Shown here: one piece after another, positions 1-11,895 of the stretch
Layout: every line of letters begins with the position of its first letter
How positions within the stretch are numbered: the stretch's first letter is position 1
Source of the DNA: Owenia fusiformis
Taxonomy: Eukaryota; Annelida; Polychaeta; Sabellida; Oweniidae
Direction of reading: 5' to 3'
NCBI GenBank assembly: GCA_903813345.2
Contig: CAIIXF020000005.1
Coordinates: 6,759,375-6,823,374, forward strand
Length of the DNA: 64,000 nucleotides
Made by a program: the position numbers and the translations under genes
Notes under the pieces: generated by a model
What the model was told of the DNA's origin: nothing
What the model saw: only the letters and a program-made list of their open reading frames with translations
Databases searched by the model: none

Positions 1-197
1 TAAAAATAAACAAATACAATTCTTTTTTATTTTCTGATATAATCACTTTTTATTAATTCCATTTTCATTTACATTTTATTCTGAAATACATTTCTTGCTG
101 TCATAGCAACTGTATTATACGGTCTCAAAATCCTATATTAACCCAATATTAGTGATTGTTCTCTGATGTATCACATATAAATGTTGTTGGCTGAATG

Positions 198-1137
198 TCA
201 ATAATAAAACTGCTTTGTGTTTCCAAAGCTTGTGACATCATCAAAACCGAGTGAAGCATTTTCTTGGGATCCGAAAAGTTCTTGCGACAATGGCTGGGAT
301 TCGGGTACCTCGTGGCTTTGTCTCTTCGGAGTCACCATCCGGTCTGAATCGTAGGAATCCCCCTTTCTCTTATTGTTCAGAGTATATTTCTGACTAGCTC
401 CCGAATTACCGCTGTCTGTTCCTTTGTCATCGGTTGAAGTAACTAAAAGACACGCAGTGAAAGATTTATATCAAATTCATGTTGAAATACATTACACAAT
501 GTTTATGCTATTTAGCGCGTTTCCCCCTACCATACGAACATGCTATTTTAGATGACAGTCATAATATCATGTGATATTAACAAACAGTACCGAATTATAG
601 ATACATGTAGTGTACATGTTGTATACAAAACTCACGCAATAAGTGACTTAACTTACCATTTTCTTTGTTTTCTTTCACTGCAGTTAAAATGCAGGCATTT
701 ATCTCTCCAATTTTTTCCTTCAACAGCTCGAAGTCTTCCCAGTCGATTTTGATTTCATCCGATTCGTCGCTTTGCTTTCCAGAGGAGGACTGTGTAGCAT
801 TTTTTCTCGTTCTCTTCATTTTCATGTATGTGTTTTCGTACCCATCCCGTCCAACGTACACAGTCAATAACTTGTCCAGTTTGATTAACATCTCATCGCC
901 CCCAGCCATCACACATCGAGCGAATTGCGAAAGTGTTGGTATGGCATCCCTGAAGAGAACGTACTGTTTGATGGACAGTAGCACAGACTTGTTGAAGTAA
1001 CGAAGTTCTGATGTATTTAGTATTCTTTGCTGGAATAGTAAAAATGGTTTGGGATATTTCCCCAATCTAACGTCCACTTTAAATTCACTTCCAAACTCGA
1101 ATACAGCCAGAGAGTTGATTTCCTGCGCTTCAGTCAT
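198..1137 (-). CDS. Unrecognised two-exon gene, 241 aa
   Basis: Exon 1 runs from 1137 down to 657, opens with ATG and ends at a good donor (AATG|GTAAGT). Exon 2 runs from 442 down to 198, after a TTTTAG acceptor. The coding lengths (481 + 245 nt) join in frame to 241 codons plus TGA, which supports a real gene. The N-terminal ~110 residues look like a compact alpha/beta domain. They are followed by a basic stretch (MKMKRTRK), a short acidic helix with WEDFELLKEKIGEI, and a low-complexity polar C-terminus with KRKGDS and TPKRQ, which look like nuclear-localisation or phosphorylation sites. I do not recognise the family. A vague resemblance of the middle to MAD2-binding protein p31comet was considered but is too weak to name it. 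The gene is probably nuclear by composition; this is inference. Confidence 0.7.
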
Positions 1138-1508
1138 TGTAATGTACAGTATACGATGATCTTACTATATTTTCAATTTATTTTACTTTTTTCTGGCTTT
1201 TTAAAATGTTTACTGCTAATCGATCAGAGTTGACGATGGTAATGAGGGCTACAGTAAACCTTAACGAAGAACTCAATGTGATCCCTAACACTCAGCCAAT
1301 GAGACTTGACTTAGTTTTAAACCCACCAATGGTAAAGGGCATTTGGTTTGCTAAGTGTCGGCGTGATCCTTATATATAACAAATGAGTGACTTTGGTACA
1401 ACATTTACAGTGTTGTACCATATTTTCTAAATGGCTCACTAATCGTCGCCCTCCTTTGTTATCGAGCTAATGAGGCGAGCGGGAGACGTAGGGAGGGAAG
1501 AGTGTTGA
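1138..1508. other. Upstream non-coding region
   Basis: This is the probable promoter side of the gene at 198-1137. I see no convincing TATA box or other gene here. The sequence grades into the repeat that starts near 1509. Confidence 0.3.
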
Positions 1509-1845
1509 GCAACATAGCTTGGTACAACGTTGACGTGTGGCTCCCTTAACAAAGGGCGATGCGTAACATACAGAGGTAGAACATCATGGTACAACACCTT
1601 AACAATGGGTGTTGAGCAACATAGCTTGGTACAACGTTGACATGTGTCTCCCTTAACAAAGGGCGTTGCGTAACATACAGAGGTAGAACATCATGGTACA
1701 ACACCTTAACAATGGGGTGTTGCGTAACATACAACGTGGTACAACCTTAGAACAAAGGGGTGTTACGCAACATACAACGTGGTACAACCTTAGAACAACC
1801 TTAGAACAAAGGGATTATGTAATGGTACACCGTAGTACAACCTTA
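1509..1845. repeat. Minisatellite, 107-bp period then shorter variants
   Basis: Two consecutive units, starting at 1510 and 1617, share the series caacatagcttggtacaac ... cttaacaaagggcg ... tacagaggtagaacatcatg and repeat with a 107-bp period. After about 1724 the array changes to shorter derivatives (tacaacgtggtacaacct, ttagaacaaaggg). The core 'ggtacaac...ttaacaaaggg' recurs throughout. The array cuts into the 3' end of the transposon ORF that follows. Confidence 0.8.
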
Positions 1846-1858
1846 GAATGTGGCTCCT

Positions 1859-2671
1859 TCATTCCCTAATAACTACTACTAGTCTAACTCGCACTCTCAC
1901 AACAAAGGCACGAATTATCGTTATACCCCGATCAGCATTAAAGTCTACTATCATTTGTATTATGTCCTTGTCTGTCATATCAGGATTTACTTTAATATTG
2001 GCCACATATACCATAGCAGATTCTCCTCGTTGAAGGGTTAAGGCTCCTTGCAGTGCAGGTTTTGGTACAGTCCTCGTTTTCACTGCAGTGTTTGCTTTGC
2101 GCCTGCCAGCTACCTGCCATCTGTCATTATTCTTGCTTGCCACCATCGCAAAAGATTTGTGGTCATCCAGGCTTACATCAAGACTTGTATTGTGATCTAC
2201 ATCCGGAGTCACAGGCTCAACCACAGAATGCTTGACAGACCTATGAGTATTAATACGATCATTAATACGACGGTTTACACAATCAGCACGTTGAGGATTC
2301 ACATCCTTAGAATGTTTATCTTCATTACGTTTATCTGGGATTACGACAGGATTAACTGGGCGAAGTACACTTGGTTTCTTATTGGCATTTATACCATTAT
2401 GATCACTTTGATCAGGGTTTGTTTCAGTAATCTTAACTGCTTTCTCCTTAGTCTTAATAGGGGATGAAGCACATGTGGGTCCCTGAAGTCTTGGACCGAA
2501 AAAAGTTCCATTTGTCTTCTGGCCAATGGTTGGTAATGAGGTATTGAGCAATGGCGTATCATGCTCCTCCGAGATGCTCTTTATTAGGGTGTGAATCCTT
2601 TGAAATTCTGTCTCAGTCTTTTTTTGGAAAGCATTAAGCTTGGATTCAGCTTGAATCGCTCTGGCTTCCAT
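1859..2671 (-). pseudogene. Transposon ORF1-like protein, 3'-truncated
   Basis: The open frame encodes about 270 residues. It starts with a heptad-rich coiled coil (EMEARAIQAESKLNAF...), passes through a long polar, probably disordered linker, and ends in a folded segment (DRWQVAGRRK ... ESAMVYVANIKV ... TDKDIIQMIVDFNADRGITI). This coiled coil plus nucleic-acid-binding layout resembles ORF1 or accessory proteins of invertebrate retroelements; that is a recognition from memory, not a search. The C-terminus after ...IIRAFVV is low-complexity sequence read from the neighbouring repeat, so the original gene is cut off there. A stop codon lies just upstream, so the start may also be lost. No reverse transcriptase is visible nearby. 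Confidence 0.5.
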
Positions 2672-3568
2672 TTCACTGACCTTTGCTTCAAGTATGATTT
2701 AAAATTCAGCGCGTTTGAAATTAGAGCTGAATTCTTTTATTTCTGATTGGTTTAACGTCCTCTGTTATTGAAATCGAACGCGATTTGACATGCGTTCGCT
2801 TGAATGGTTATGAGTTTGATATAAAAGGATTCGGTTGAATAGATCAGGCATTCTGCTTGTAGCAAGCCTGCGTTTAGAAATTCTAGAATTTCTAATAATT
2901 AGAACTTTTGGTTTGGAATTTGATTTTTCGAGGAGACATACCTTTTGCCCATTCAAAGTCCGAAAACTTTGGTTTGGTTTTAACGGTGTCATGTTGAATT
3001 ATCAATTTTGAGTGTTCCAAGCTAATTATTTTATTTTGAGAAACTGATATTTAATTTAGAGCGCCTTTTGCTCGATCTATAGATTTAGTACTTCGAATGT
3101 ACAGTTGTATTGTAATTTAAACAGATTTAAGTTGAAAGGCTTACAAACTGTTATTATTCAAGCGTTTGATTAAAACGTTGAGCTTCATAGCCTTGATGAC
3201 ATTTGATCATCATTTTCTGGTTGTTAGATTTAGATGTATCATTTCGTGACCTACTTATCGGCTTTATGCCTGAAACACTGTTAATTGAGCATCGTAAATT
3301 AACAACAAGGGATCGAGTTGATTTTGAATGGGAGTATGGAACTTGGATGTTCCTTGCACAAGTGCAACTCAGCATCGTGGCTGTTATAACATTGACATCG
3401 TGGTCGTTATAAAATACCCAGAAACATTGCAAAATAACTCCGTTCTATTTTGTTTCTCCTTATTGTATCATGTATTACTTGCACCTAATAAACGCAGCTG
3501 CTAGCTCGCACTTCATCCATAATATAAATGATAGGATATTATGTTGGGTAACGGGTTGAAGGACGTGT
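2672..3568. other. Non-coding, probably transposon remnant
   Basis: Only short ORFs occur. One at 2765-2992 (minus) contains LNGQKVCLLEKSNSKPKV and may be a decayed piece of the same element as its neighbours. No splice-supported exon was found. Confidence 0.3.
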
Positions 3569-4036
3569 TTAATTAAGAAATAATACCCTCTCCTTCAGGG
3601 TTTTTTCAACAGCTAATACAATAGTTTTCAATGCATTGTTAAGAGGCTTGTCCTTAATAGGGGCTAATGGGCCTGTAGGCATCTCATCTAATAAGTTTGA
3701 GGCAAAGGCAAATAGCTCATACAGGTCGTTAACCAGGAGTTTAAGTTGATTAGGTCCATTTTTTCTGTTTATCAGCTTCAGCTCAGTCTTGAAGTTATAA
3801 TCTTCCCCATTAAAGAAGTCTATTAGCCTATTTAGTGATGAATTAAAGGCCTCTTTACGAGCATCCAAGATTTCCTCAATGGAACCACATTCAATTAGCT
3901 GTTGTATAATGCAGTCTTTAGGTAATGAGCTAATATCAGCCAAAACATCAGCAATTGGCTTTGCCAAGTCCTGTAGCAAAATATTTGCCATCTTCCTAAC
4001 ACATTTCAGATTTTTTTCCACATCAAATATCTCCAA
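3569..4036 (-). CDS. Hypothetical 155-aa protein, possibly transposon-derived
   Basis: This is an uninterrupted ORF with balanced, protein-like composition. It is mostly predicted helix (LQDLAKPIADVLADISSL, LKLLVNDLYELFAFASNLL, NNALKTIVLAVEKTLKE) with no Cys motifs, signal peptide or membrane segment. I recognise no family. It lies in the same orientation as the transposon ORF at 1859-2671 and between repeats, so it may be another ORF of a decayed element. It could equally be an intronless host gene or a single exon. Confidence 0.4.
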   Translation of the reverse strand: MEIFDVEKNLKCVRKMANILLQDLAKPIADVLADISSLPKDCIIQQLIECGSIEEILDARKEAFNSSLNRLIDFFNGEDYNFKTELKLINRKNGPNQLKLLVNDLYELFAFASNLLDEMPTGPLAPIKDKPLNNALKTIVLAVEKTLKERVLFLN

Positions 4037-4199
4037 AATGTCAACTCTAAATTTTCTGAAATTTTTAGATTGTATTGCTTATATGTTCATAAACGCCTAT
4101 CCTTAATATTGTATCCTATTCACAAGTATATCCAACACAAAACGACGTTATTTCAGGAGCTCTAACTACCCTGACTTCTCTGTCATACATACATAATAC

Positions 4200-4960
4200 T
4201 TCGGTCCCTAGAGAAGATATATTGTATATCCATCGGGATATTCCCTGTATCCAAAACCTCCCAGTGCATAACCCCTATTTATCCCATACTTGGATGTGTT
4301 ACAGGTACATAAAGCCGGTTTGTAAAAACTTATATTTTCATCAGCGGGCAGATATAGCTTTACGTCCCGCTCCGAGCGGCCAGATATAGTATATCTGCCC
4401 GCTACGTCATAATTGCTGTTCCCGTATTGGTTCTTTTTTGTAACGTTCGCATAGTGTAAACGACAATGGAGAAAAACGCAGACAATATCGATCTGTTTGA
4501 TGCTTTAATAGGGAAGGAGCAGTATGTCCCGTTCATAATCAAAGATTTGAACAGGAAATTCCGACTAAAATAATTCCACAGTTGGTTGCAAAGTTTCTGA
4601 ACTGTGGCCAATTGAACAATGTGATTGGTATGGGATAAACAGCCCTCGGGCAGATATATTATATTGGCCTCGGGATAATCCCAATATCCTGAACCTCATA
4701 TAGGATAATCTCTATATCTCCCTCTGGATGAACCACATATCTGAAACCTCCCAGTAGATAACCCCTATGTATTCCATACCTACCGAGGTAACTCGAGTCC
4801 ACAGTGGCCTTAGAAGAAGGTAATACCGAGGTGTTAGGTACATAACAGTAGAAATATATCGTGTATCTAGGCAGCTATCGCCAAGGTCTGGAACCGGGTT
4901 AGATACAGACTGTATCCATCCTGGTCCCCCCCCCAAGTGAAAGCAATTTACGGTTTGCTC
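4200..4960. repeat. Degenerate repeat region with a 35-codon ORF
   Basis: Two diverged copies of a segment reading 'aacctcccagt(a/g)..ataaccccta' occur near 4250-4300 and 4740-4790. The motif 'cagatata..tatctgcccgc' occurs in both orientations near 4350-4400. Between them, 4466-4573 (plus) opens with ATG and reads 35 codons with good protein character (begins MEKNADNIDLFDALIGKEQY) before TAA. It may be an exon or gene fragment captured between repeats. Confidence 0.35.
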
Positions 4961-5289
4961 AATTTATGAAATAGAAATTATATTTCAAACGTATGCTATC
5001 CATTATCAATTCATTGATCTGATCCAGCGATATCAAGCTGGAAATATGAGTGTGAAAATCTCACAAACTTAAGGGCCCCACATAAAAACTACTTTTTAAG
5101 ACTAAATAAAGTACCGTTTTTGTTTATGAGAGTGCCCATGTCAAGCTGCGCGCCTTTGTTTCGATCACAAACTGCGTGCCTAAGAACATTGGATCATTTA
5201 AGTTGGAGTCTGTATTTTGAAACGTTATTTAAAGACATTTATCCTGCATTGTTTTCTTGTTCAATGCGTTCATTCTGTGACGAATATAC

Positions 5290-6969
5290 TGTGACGGTAC
5301 GGGCTTCATATAATGCAAATGAATCAGGAAAGGTTGAGGAAATTAAAGATTTCTCCATCTAAAATGTCACTCGACTTTTTGGCAATTAAAAGTCCCTGCC
5401 TGCATTTAGTAGTCATATATTGTCATGTGCATAATTTTGAAACCATATCCTAATTATTTCACAAACCCTTTGTTGATTCTGCCATAGTTTCCAATTTGTA
5501 AACAGCATTTAGCCTTTTTAATTGGGAACATTTTTGAAATTTCCAAAATGGCTGCCATGTGATTCCAGAATTAACATGAGTGTGACGTGACATCACAGTT
5601 GCTCGTTCCTAGGTAACAACAAGATCACAATTGCTTGTTTCTAGATAGCAACAAGATTTTTGATAAAATGGCACAGAATTACCCTGATTAACACCCCATA
5701 AATCCGATTTTCAAAGAATATATTTGGAGAAACAATAAAAGGTAAGTGGAATAAATTAGAAGATGGTTTCAAGTTACCACAGAAGTCAATTTGAAACTCA
5801 AGAATGCTTTCTTTGACTCATAATCACAAAAAAGTCGAGTGACATTTTAGATGGAGAAAAGCTTAAATATTTTATCTGTTTTCTGTATTGAACAGAAAAT
5901 ATACGCGATCTTATCATTCTATTCTTACCTCATTTGAAAGATGTGATATCGATTGTACTTCGCTGAAGATTTGTGATCTTGAATGTACAGGATTGTTCTG
6001 TAATCTTATAAAACTCAAGAAGTTCGGAGCAATTTCTGAAAAGATTTTGTAGACGGCGGCTTCGAAATCATAGTCTCAATGACGTAAGATTATTTGATGA
6101 AAAGATTGCATAAATCAACTTTAAACTTAAGTCTAATGTATACTATAATACATTCCTTCCAGTAATAGATGTATTTATATTCCCGTAATGTCATAATGTA
6201 ACGTAATTTGATGAAGAAGCCGTATTCCATTTTGATAATTTCTAAGAATTACGATGACGTCATATTAGCGGCGTTCAATGATTGGCTATATATTCTCGGA
6301 GCGGGGAATTCAAATTGCTTTTGGAACCTAGAAAGCAAACCGGACGGAGCTCAGTTTAAGCCTAATACCTCCACAATCCAGGGTTATTCCCAGATGACCA
6401 ATCCTCCAGGAATGATTGAAGTGTTTAAAATCCTCCGAGTGTAATTAGGTGAATAACTTGATTACAAGTAATTTAGACGTGAAGAATTCTGGGAACAGTT
6501 GCAGAATCTGTAGAAGATAGCCGTAGATGAGGAATTCTGGATCAACTGCAGAATCAGTTATAGATACTTGTGATATCTTATACTTTGAGGTCAATTGCAG
6601 AATCATTGCAAGAAAGCTGTTACTGCAGAAGGACCACTGCAGAATCATTGAAAGACAAGTATTATGCTGAACTGACTTTGGGATGCAGATTAGAGGAAGA
6701 ATACAGATTTTATAATTGCAACTTGTAATCCAATAAGGACTGAGTTGTTTGAAATTGATTGTAAATAAATACCAGAAATATATAAATAATTGTGAATTGT
6801 ATTATATGAAAATCGAAACTAATTGTTTTGTGCATTTGTGTGAGTTTATGTGATTATACGGTGATAGAAATGATCACATGTTTATATTATCAATTGTGTC
6901 ATTGAAAGATACCCACAGCCTGTCAACCTTTACACTACCATATACCATCTTTAGGGTTTGACGGCTACA
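5290..6969 (+). repeat. LTR copy 1, interrupted by a MITE
   Basis: The LTR starts tgtgacggtacgggcttc and ends tttgacggctaca. Its length is 1680 bp, or 1160 bp after removing the 516-bp insertion and one TTAA copy, exactly the length of LTR copy 2. It contains several gcagaatc-type short repeats (about 6500-6650). A 78-codon ORF at 6208-6444 recurs in all three LTRs and is probably fortuitous. Confidence 0.9.
5347..5862. mobile_element. 516-bp MITE with TTAA target duplication
   Basis: The ends are inverted repeats of about 30 bp (core tttctccatctaaaatgtca at the left, its complement at the right). TTAA lies on both sides (5343-5346 and 5863-5866). The two uninterrupted LTR copies have a single TTAA at this place, so the insertion site is directly seen. 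A TTAA target is the hallmark of piggyBac-type transposition; that class is inferred. It has no coding capacity. Confidence 0.9.
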
Positions 6970-6973
6970 AATT

Positions 6974-6991
6974 TGGTGGCAGTGGTGACTT
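6974..6991 (+). promoter_or_regulatory. Putative primer-binding site
   Basis: The sequence TGGTGGCAGTGGTGACTT begins four bases after the LTR end. It starts with TGG, as expected for pairing with a tRNA 3' CCA end. The tRNA is not identified. The same site recurs at 10017. Confidence 0.6.
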
Positions 6992-7066
6992 TGACACATA
7001 GATTGCACACACAATTGACATTAGTATTTCATCATATAAATTTCATAATTTCGTGAGTAGTATATA

Positions 7067-8774
7067 ATGGCTGATTATCAAAAAGGAGAATATCCTCAAG
7101 GATTAGAGGGAGAAGAAGAGAGTCCGGAAGTGATTTTCTTCAAAAACAAGGAATTGTTGGAAGAGGACCATAAGCCACATGATATGCTTCAGGAAAGGCC
7201 GAAACCTGCAGATTCAGGCATTGACTCAACCATACCATGTACCCCATCTGGCAAATCACAGCTTAGAGAGGGGGTAATATCGAGAAGAAGAATTATGTTT
7301 GGCGCTGATACGGGAATAGTCTCAAAGGGGAAGGGGATCCAGTCCATGGTGGGTCGAAGGATGGGAACCGAGGACGCAGACGATATTGGGGAGGATATCG
7401 TATTTAATGTTGACATGGATGTCAATACTGATTTTATTTTGGATCATATTAATGATGATGATGTAGACGATATTACTATTAGGAAGGATATCGTAGACGA
7501 CATTGACTCTGATGTCAATGGTGAAGATGATGATGATGATGAAGATGATGATTATCTTGATGATGAAGGTTCCGCAACAGGTGTTTGCGAGAGAAAAGAG
7601 AAAAATGGAGTACCCGACTCAAGAGGGCGGCGAAACCGCAGAGAAGCAGGGGATTTGTCTTCAAGGGAAAATGAAGAAGTTGGACGGAAATATTCCAATA
7701 AAGGAAGGGGAATGATGGATATTGCTAAGAGAAGGAGTCTGGGAAGGTCGATGAGTGAAGTTGGCTTTCCGACAGGGGTACGGGCTGTTGACACTAGTCA
7801 CAATGTATCAGGGCCAATAAATTCAACGGAAATTGTAAGAGAAAAGAGAAAAACTATAAATGAAAAGGAGAAAAAGGATGAAAATATAAACCAGATAGTA
7901 CAAAATGAAGTAGGTAAGATGAAGCGTGAAATTTTGGCTGCCATGAGTCACACGAATATACAAGAAAATAATGAAGAATCAGTAAAGAATCGCAAATGGG
8001 CTGTTAATGAATCAGCACATATTATTAAGGAAGAAATAATACCGACGCGTTTCGATGGAGTCAAGGTTGCATGGAGAGACTGGCTGGTGCAATTTGAGAG
8101 ATGTGCAAGAGTAAATGGATGGACTGATGATCAGAAAACAGATCATTTAGTAATAAGTCTCGATGGACAGGCACAACAGATGCTGAGTGATGTACACTTT
8201 ACAACGCTGGATGACTATGACAGCATGATAGATTTCTTAGAATCTAGATTTGACAGTCAAAGTCAACAGGACATATGTAAGGTTGAACTTAAAGTTCGTA
8301 GGAAACAGAGCAACGAGTCATTTGCAGAATATGGACAAGCATTGAGTAGATTAATTTCTAGAGCTTATCCAACTTCTGATATCAAACTGAGGGAAGCTAT
8401 AGCTGTTGAGAAGTTTATTGATGGATTACCAGATATGGACATGCGAAGAACTACATTCAAGAAGGCCAGAGTTAGTCAGGGATGCAGTTTATTTAGCAGC
8501 GGAGCTAGAAGCCTTCAGGGTAGCAGAAGGGCAAAGACAGGCATCAAATTTTATGCCAGTGAGACAAATAAATGGCACAACAGATTCAGAACAGCTACAG
8601 TCTGAGATTGTCAACCTAAGGCAACAATTGAAACAGGCTAAGGAAACAAATGGAAATCAAGGAAAATGCAGAGTTTGTGGGAATGAGAATCATATATGTC
8701 CAGAGTTGGTGTGCTATGGATGTGGGGAGAAGGGGCATTATAAGTCTGATTGTAAAAGTACAATAAATTATTAA
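7067..8774 (+). pseudogene. gag: Gag polyprotein, copy 1, with internal frame shift
   Basis: Gag forms the particle of the retrotransposon and binds its RNA. The first frame (7067-8605, 512 codons) has an acidic, low-complexity N-terminal half with runs of Asp around residues 130-165. A retrotransposon-Gag capsid domain follows at about residues 325-460 (WRDWLVQFERCARVNGW ... FIDGLPD). The capsid similarity then continues in the +1 frame (read from 8406 to 8774), which carries LAAELEAF and ends in a CCHC zinc knuckle, C-X2-C-X4-H-X4-C, near 8716-8757, plus an upstream CxxC. The change of frame happens near 8458-8475. It is either a mutation or a translational +1 shift, and the identical shift in copy 2 shows it predates the tandem duplication. 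No pol genes follow. Confidence 0.85.
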
Positions 8775-8839
8775 TAACCTAGACATGGACGACAGAGGAA
8801 GAAATCTTGTTTTGAGTCAAATGCGGGACGCATTTGTCT

Positions 8840-8852
8840 AAGGGGGGAGCAG
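8840..8852 (+). promoter_or_regulatory. Polypurine tract before LTR copy 2
   Basis: AAGGGGGGAGCAG lies directly against the TG that opens the LTR, the normal place for the plus-strand primer of an LTR retrotransposon. The same tract recurs at 11883-11895. Confidence 0.8.
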
Positions 8853-10012
8853 TGTGACGGTACGGGCTTCATATAATGCAAATGAATCAGGAAAGGTTGA
8901 GGAAATTAAATATTTTATCTGTTTTCTGTATTGAACAGAAAATATACGCGATCTTATCATTCTATTCTTACCTCATTTGAAAGATGTGATATCGATTGTA
9001 CTTCGCTGAAGATTTGTGATCTTGAATGTACAGGATTGTTCTGTAATCTTATAAAACTCAAGAAGTTCGGAGCAATTTCTGAAAAGATTTTGTAGACGGC
9101 GGCTTCGAAATCATAGTCTCAATGACGTAAGATTATTTGATGAAAAGATTGCATAAATCAACTTTAAACTTAAGTCTAATGTATACTATAATACATTCCT
9201 TCCAGTAATAGATGTATTTATATTCCCGTAATGTCATAATGTAACGTAATTTGATGAAGAAGCCGTATTCCATTTTGATAATTTCTAAGAATTACGATGA
9301 CGTCATATTAGCGGCGTTCAATGATTGGCTATATATTCTCGGAGCGGGGAATTCAAATTGCTTTTGGAACCTAGAAAGCAAACCGGACGGAGCTCAGTTT
9401 AAGCCTAATACCTCCACAATCCAGGGTTATTCCCAGATGACCAATCCTCCAGGAATGATTGAAGTGTTTAAAATCCTCCGAGTGTAATTAGGTGAATAAC
9501 TTGATTACAAGTAATTTAGACGTGAAGAATTCTGGGAACAGTTGCAGAATCTGTAGAAGATAGCCGTAGATGAGGAATTCTGGATCAACTGCAGAATCAG
9601 TTATAGATACTTGTGATATCTTATACTTTGAGGTCAATTGCAGAATCATTGCAAGAAAGCTGTTACTGCAGAAGGACCACTGCAGAATCATTGAAAGACA
9701 AGTATTATGCTGAACTGACTTTGGGATGCAGATTAGAGGAAGAATACAGATTTTATAATTGCAACTTGTAATCCAATAAGGACTGAGTTGTTTGAAATTG
9801 ATTGTAAATAAATACCAGAAATATATAAATAATTGTGAATTGTATTATATGAAAATCGAAACTAATTGTTTTGTGCATTTGTGTGAGTTTATGTGATTAT
9901 ACGGTGATAGAAATGATCACATGTTTATATTATCAATTGTGTCATTGAAAGATACCCACAGCCTGTCAACCTTTACACTACCATATACCATCTTTAGGGT
10001 TTGACGGCTACA
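8853..10012 (+). repeat. LTR copy 2 (complete, 1160 bp)
   Basis: This is the central LTR, shared by the two internal bodies. It is the intact reference copy: it opens tgtgacgg after the purine tract and ends ggctaca before the primer-binding-like site. Confidence 0.92.
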
Positions 10013-10109
10013 AATTTGGTGGCAGTGGTGACTTTGACACATAGATTGCACACACAATTGACATTAGTATTTCATCATATAAATTTCATAATTTCGTGAG
10101 TAGTATATA

Positions 10110-11817
10110 ATGGCTGATTATCAAAAAGGAGAATATCCTCAAGGATTAGAGGGAGAAGAAGAGAGTCCGGAAGTGATTTTCTTCAAAAACAAGGAATTGT
10201 TGGAAGAGGACCATAAGCCACATGATATGCTTCAGGAAAGGCCGAAACCTGCAGATTCAGGCATTGACTCAACCATACCATGTACCCCATCTGGCAAATC
10301 ACAGCTTAGAGAGGGGGTAATATCGAGAAGAAGAATTATGTTTGGCGCTGATACGGGAATAGTCTCAAAGGGGAAGGGGATCCAGTCCATGGTGGGTCGA
10401 AGAATGGGAACCGAGGACGCAGACGATATTGGGGAGGATATCGTATTTAATGTTGACATGGATGTCAATACTGATTTTATTTTGGATCATATTAATGATG
10501 ATGATGTAGACGATATTACTATTAGGAAGGATATCGTAGACGACATTGACTCTGATGTCAATGGTGAAGATGATGATGATGATGAAGATGATGATTATCT
10601 TGATGATGAAGGTTCCGCAACAGGTGTTTGCGAGAGAAAAGAGAAAAATGGAGTACCCGACTCAAGAGGGCGGCGAAACCGCAGAGAAGCAGGGGATTTG
10701 TCTTCAAGGGAAAATGAAGAAGTTGGACGGAAATATTCCAATAAAGGAAGGGGAATGATGGATATTGCTAAGAGAAGGAGTCTGGGAAGGTCGATGAGTG
10801 AAGTTGGCTTTCCGACAGGGGTACGGGCTGTTGACACTAGTCACAATGTATCAGGGCCAATAAATTCAACGGAAATTGTAAGAGAAAAGAGAAAAACTAT
10901 AAATGAAAAGGAGAAAAAGGATGAAAATATAAACCAGATAGTACAAAATGAAGTAGGTAAGATGAAGCGTGAAATTTTGGCTGCCATGAGTCACACGAAT
11001 ATACAAGAAAATAATGAAGAATCAGTAAAGAATCGCAAATGGGCTGTTAATGAATCAGCACATATTATTAAGGAAGAAATAATACCGACGCGTTTCGATG
11101 GAGTCAAGGTTGCATGGAGAGACTGGCTGGTGCAATTTGAGAGATGTGCAAGAGTAAATGGATGGACTGATGATCAGAAAACAGATCATTTAGTAATAAG
11201 TCTCGATGGACAGGCACAACAGATGCTGAGTGATGTACACTTTACAACGCTGGATGACTATGACAGCATGATAGATTTCTTAGAATCTAGATTTGACAGT
11301 CAAAGTCAACAGGACATATGTAAGGTTGAACTTAAAGTTCGTAGGAAACAGAGCAACGAGTCATTTGCAGAATATGGACAAGCATTGAGTAGATTAATTT
11401 CTAGAGCTTATCCAACTTCTGATATCAAACTGAGGGAAGCTATAGCTGTTGAGAAGTTTATTGATGGATTACCAGATATGGACATGCGAAGAACTACATT
11501 CAAGAAGGCCAGAGTTAGTCAGGGATGCAGTTTATTTAGCAGCGGAGCTAGAAGCCTTCAGGGTAGCAGAAGGGCAAAGACAGGCATCAAATTTTATGCC
11601 AGTGAGACAAATAAATGGCACAACAGATTCAGAACAGCTACAGTCTGAGATTGTCAACCTAAGGCAACAATTGAAACAGGCTAAGGAAACAAATGGAAAT
11701 CAAGGAAAATGCAGAGTTTGTGGGAATGAGAATCATATATGTCCAGAGTTGGTGTGCTATGGATGTGGGGAGAAGGGGCATTATAAGTCTGATTGTAAAA
11801 GTACAATAAATTATTAA
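10110..11817 (+). pseudogene. gag: Gag polyprotein, copy 2
   Basis: This copy matches copy 1 throughout, with the same frame change and zinc knuckle. I saw one difference, g at 7360 versus a at 10403, a silent AGG/AGA arginine change. The near-identity argues that the tandem arose recently or is being homogenised by gene conversion. The shared frame change argues that neither copy regained a continuous frame. Whether Gag is made therefore depends on frameshifting or on other genomic copies. Confidence 0.85.
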
Positions 11818-11895
11818 TAACCTAGACATGGACGACAGAGGAAGAAATCTTGTTTTGAGTCAAATGCGGGACGCATTTGTCTAAGGGGGGAGCAG

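Noticed and set aside
198-1137. Assignment of the first gene to MAD2L1-binding protein (p31comet)
   Set aside because: Only a short hydrophobic stretch looks alike. The C-terminal half and the key motifs do not match.
6208-6444. 78-codon ORF in the LTR, repeated at 9251 and 12294
   Set aside because: It lies in the LTR rather than the internal region and has no recognisable domain. Its presence in all copies follows from LTR identity.
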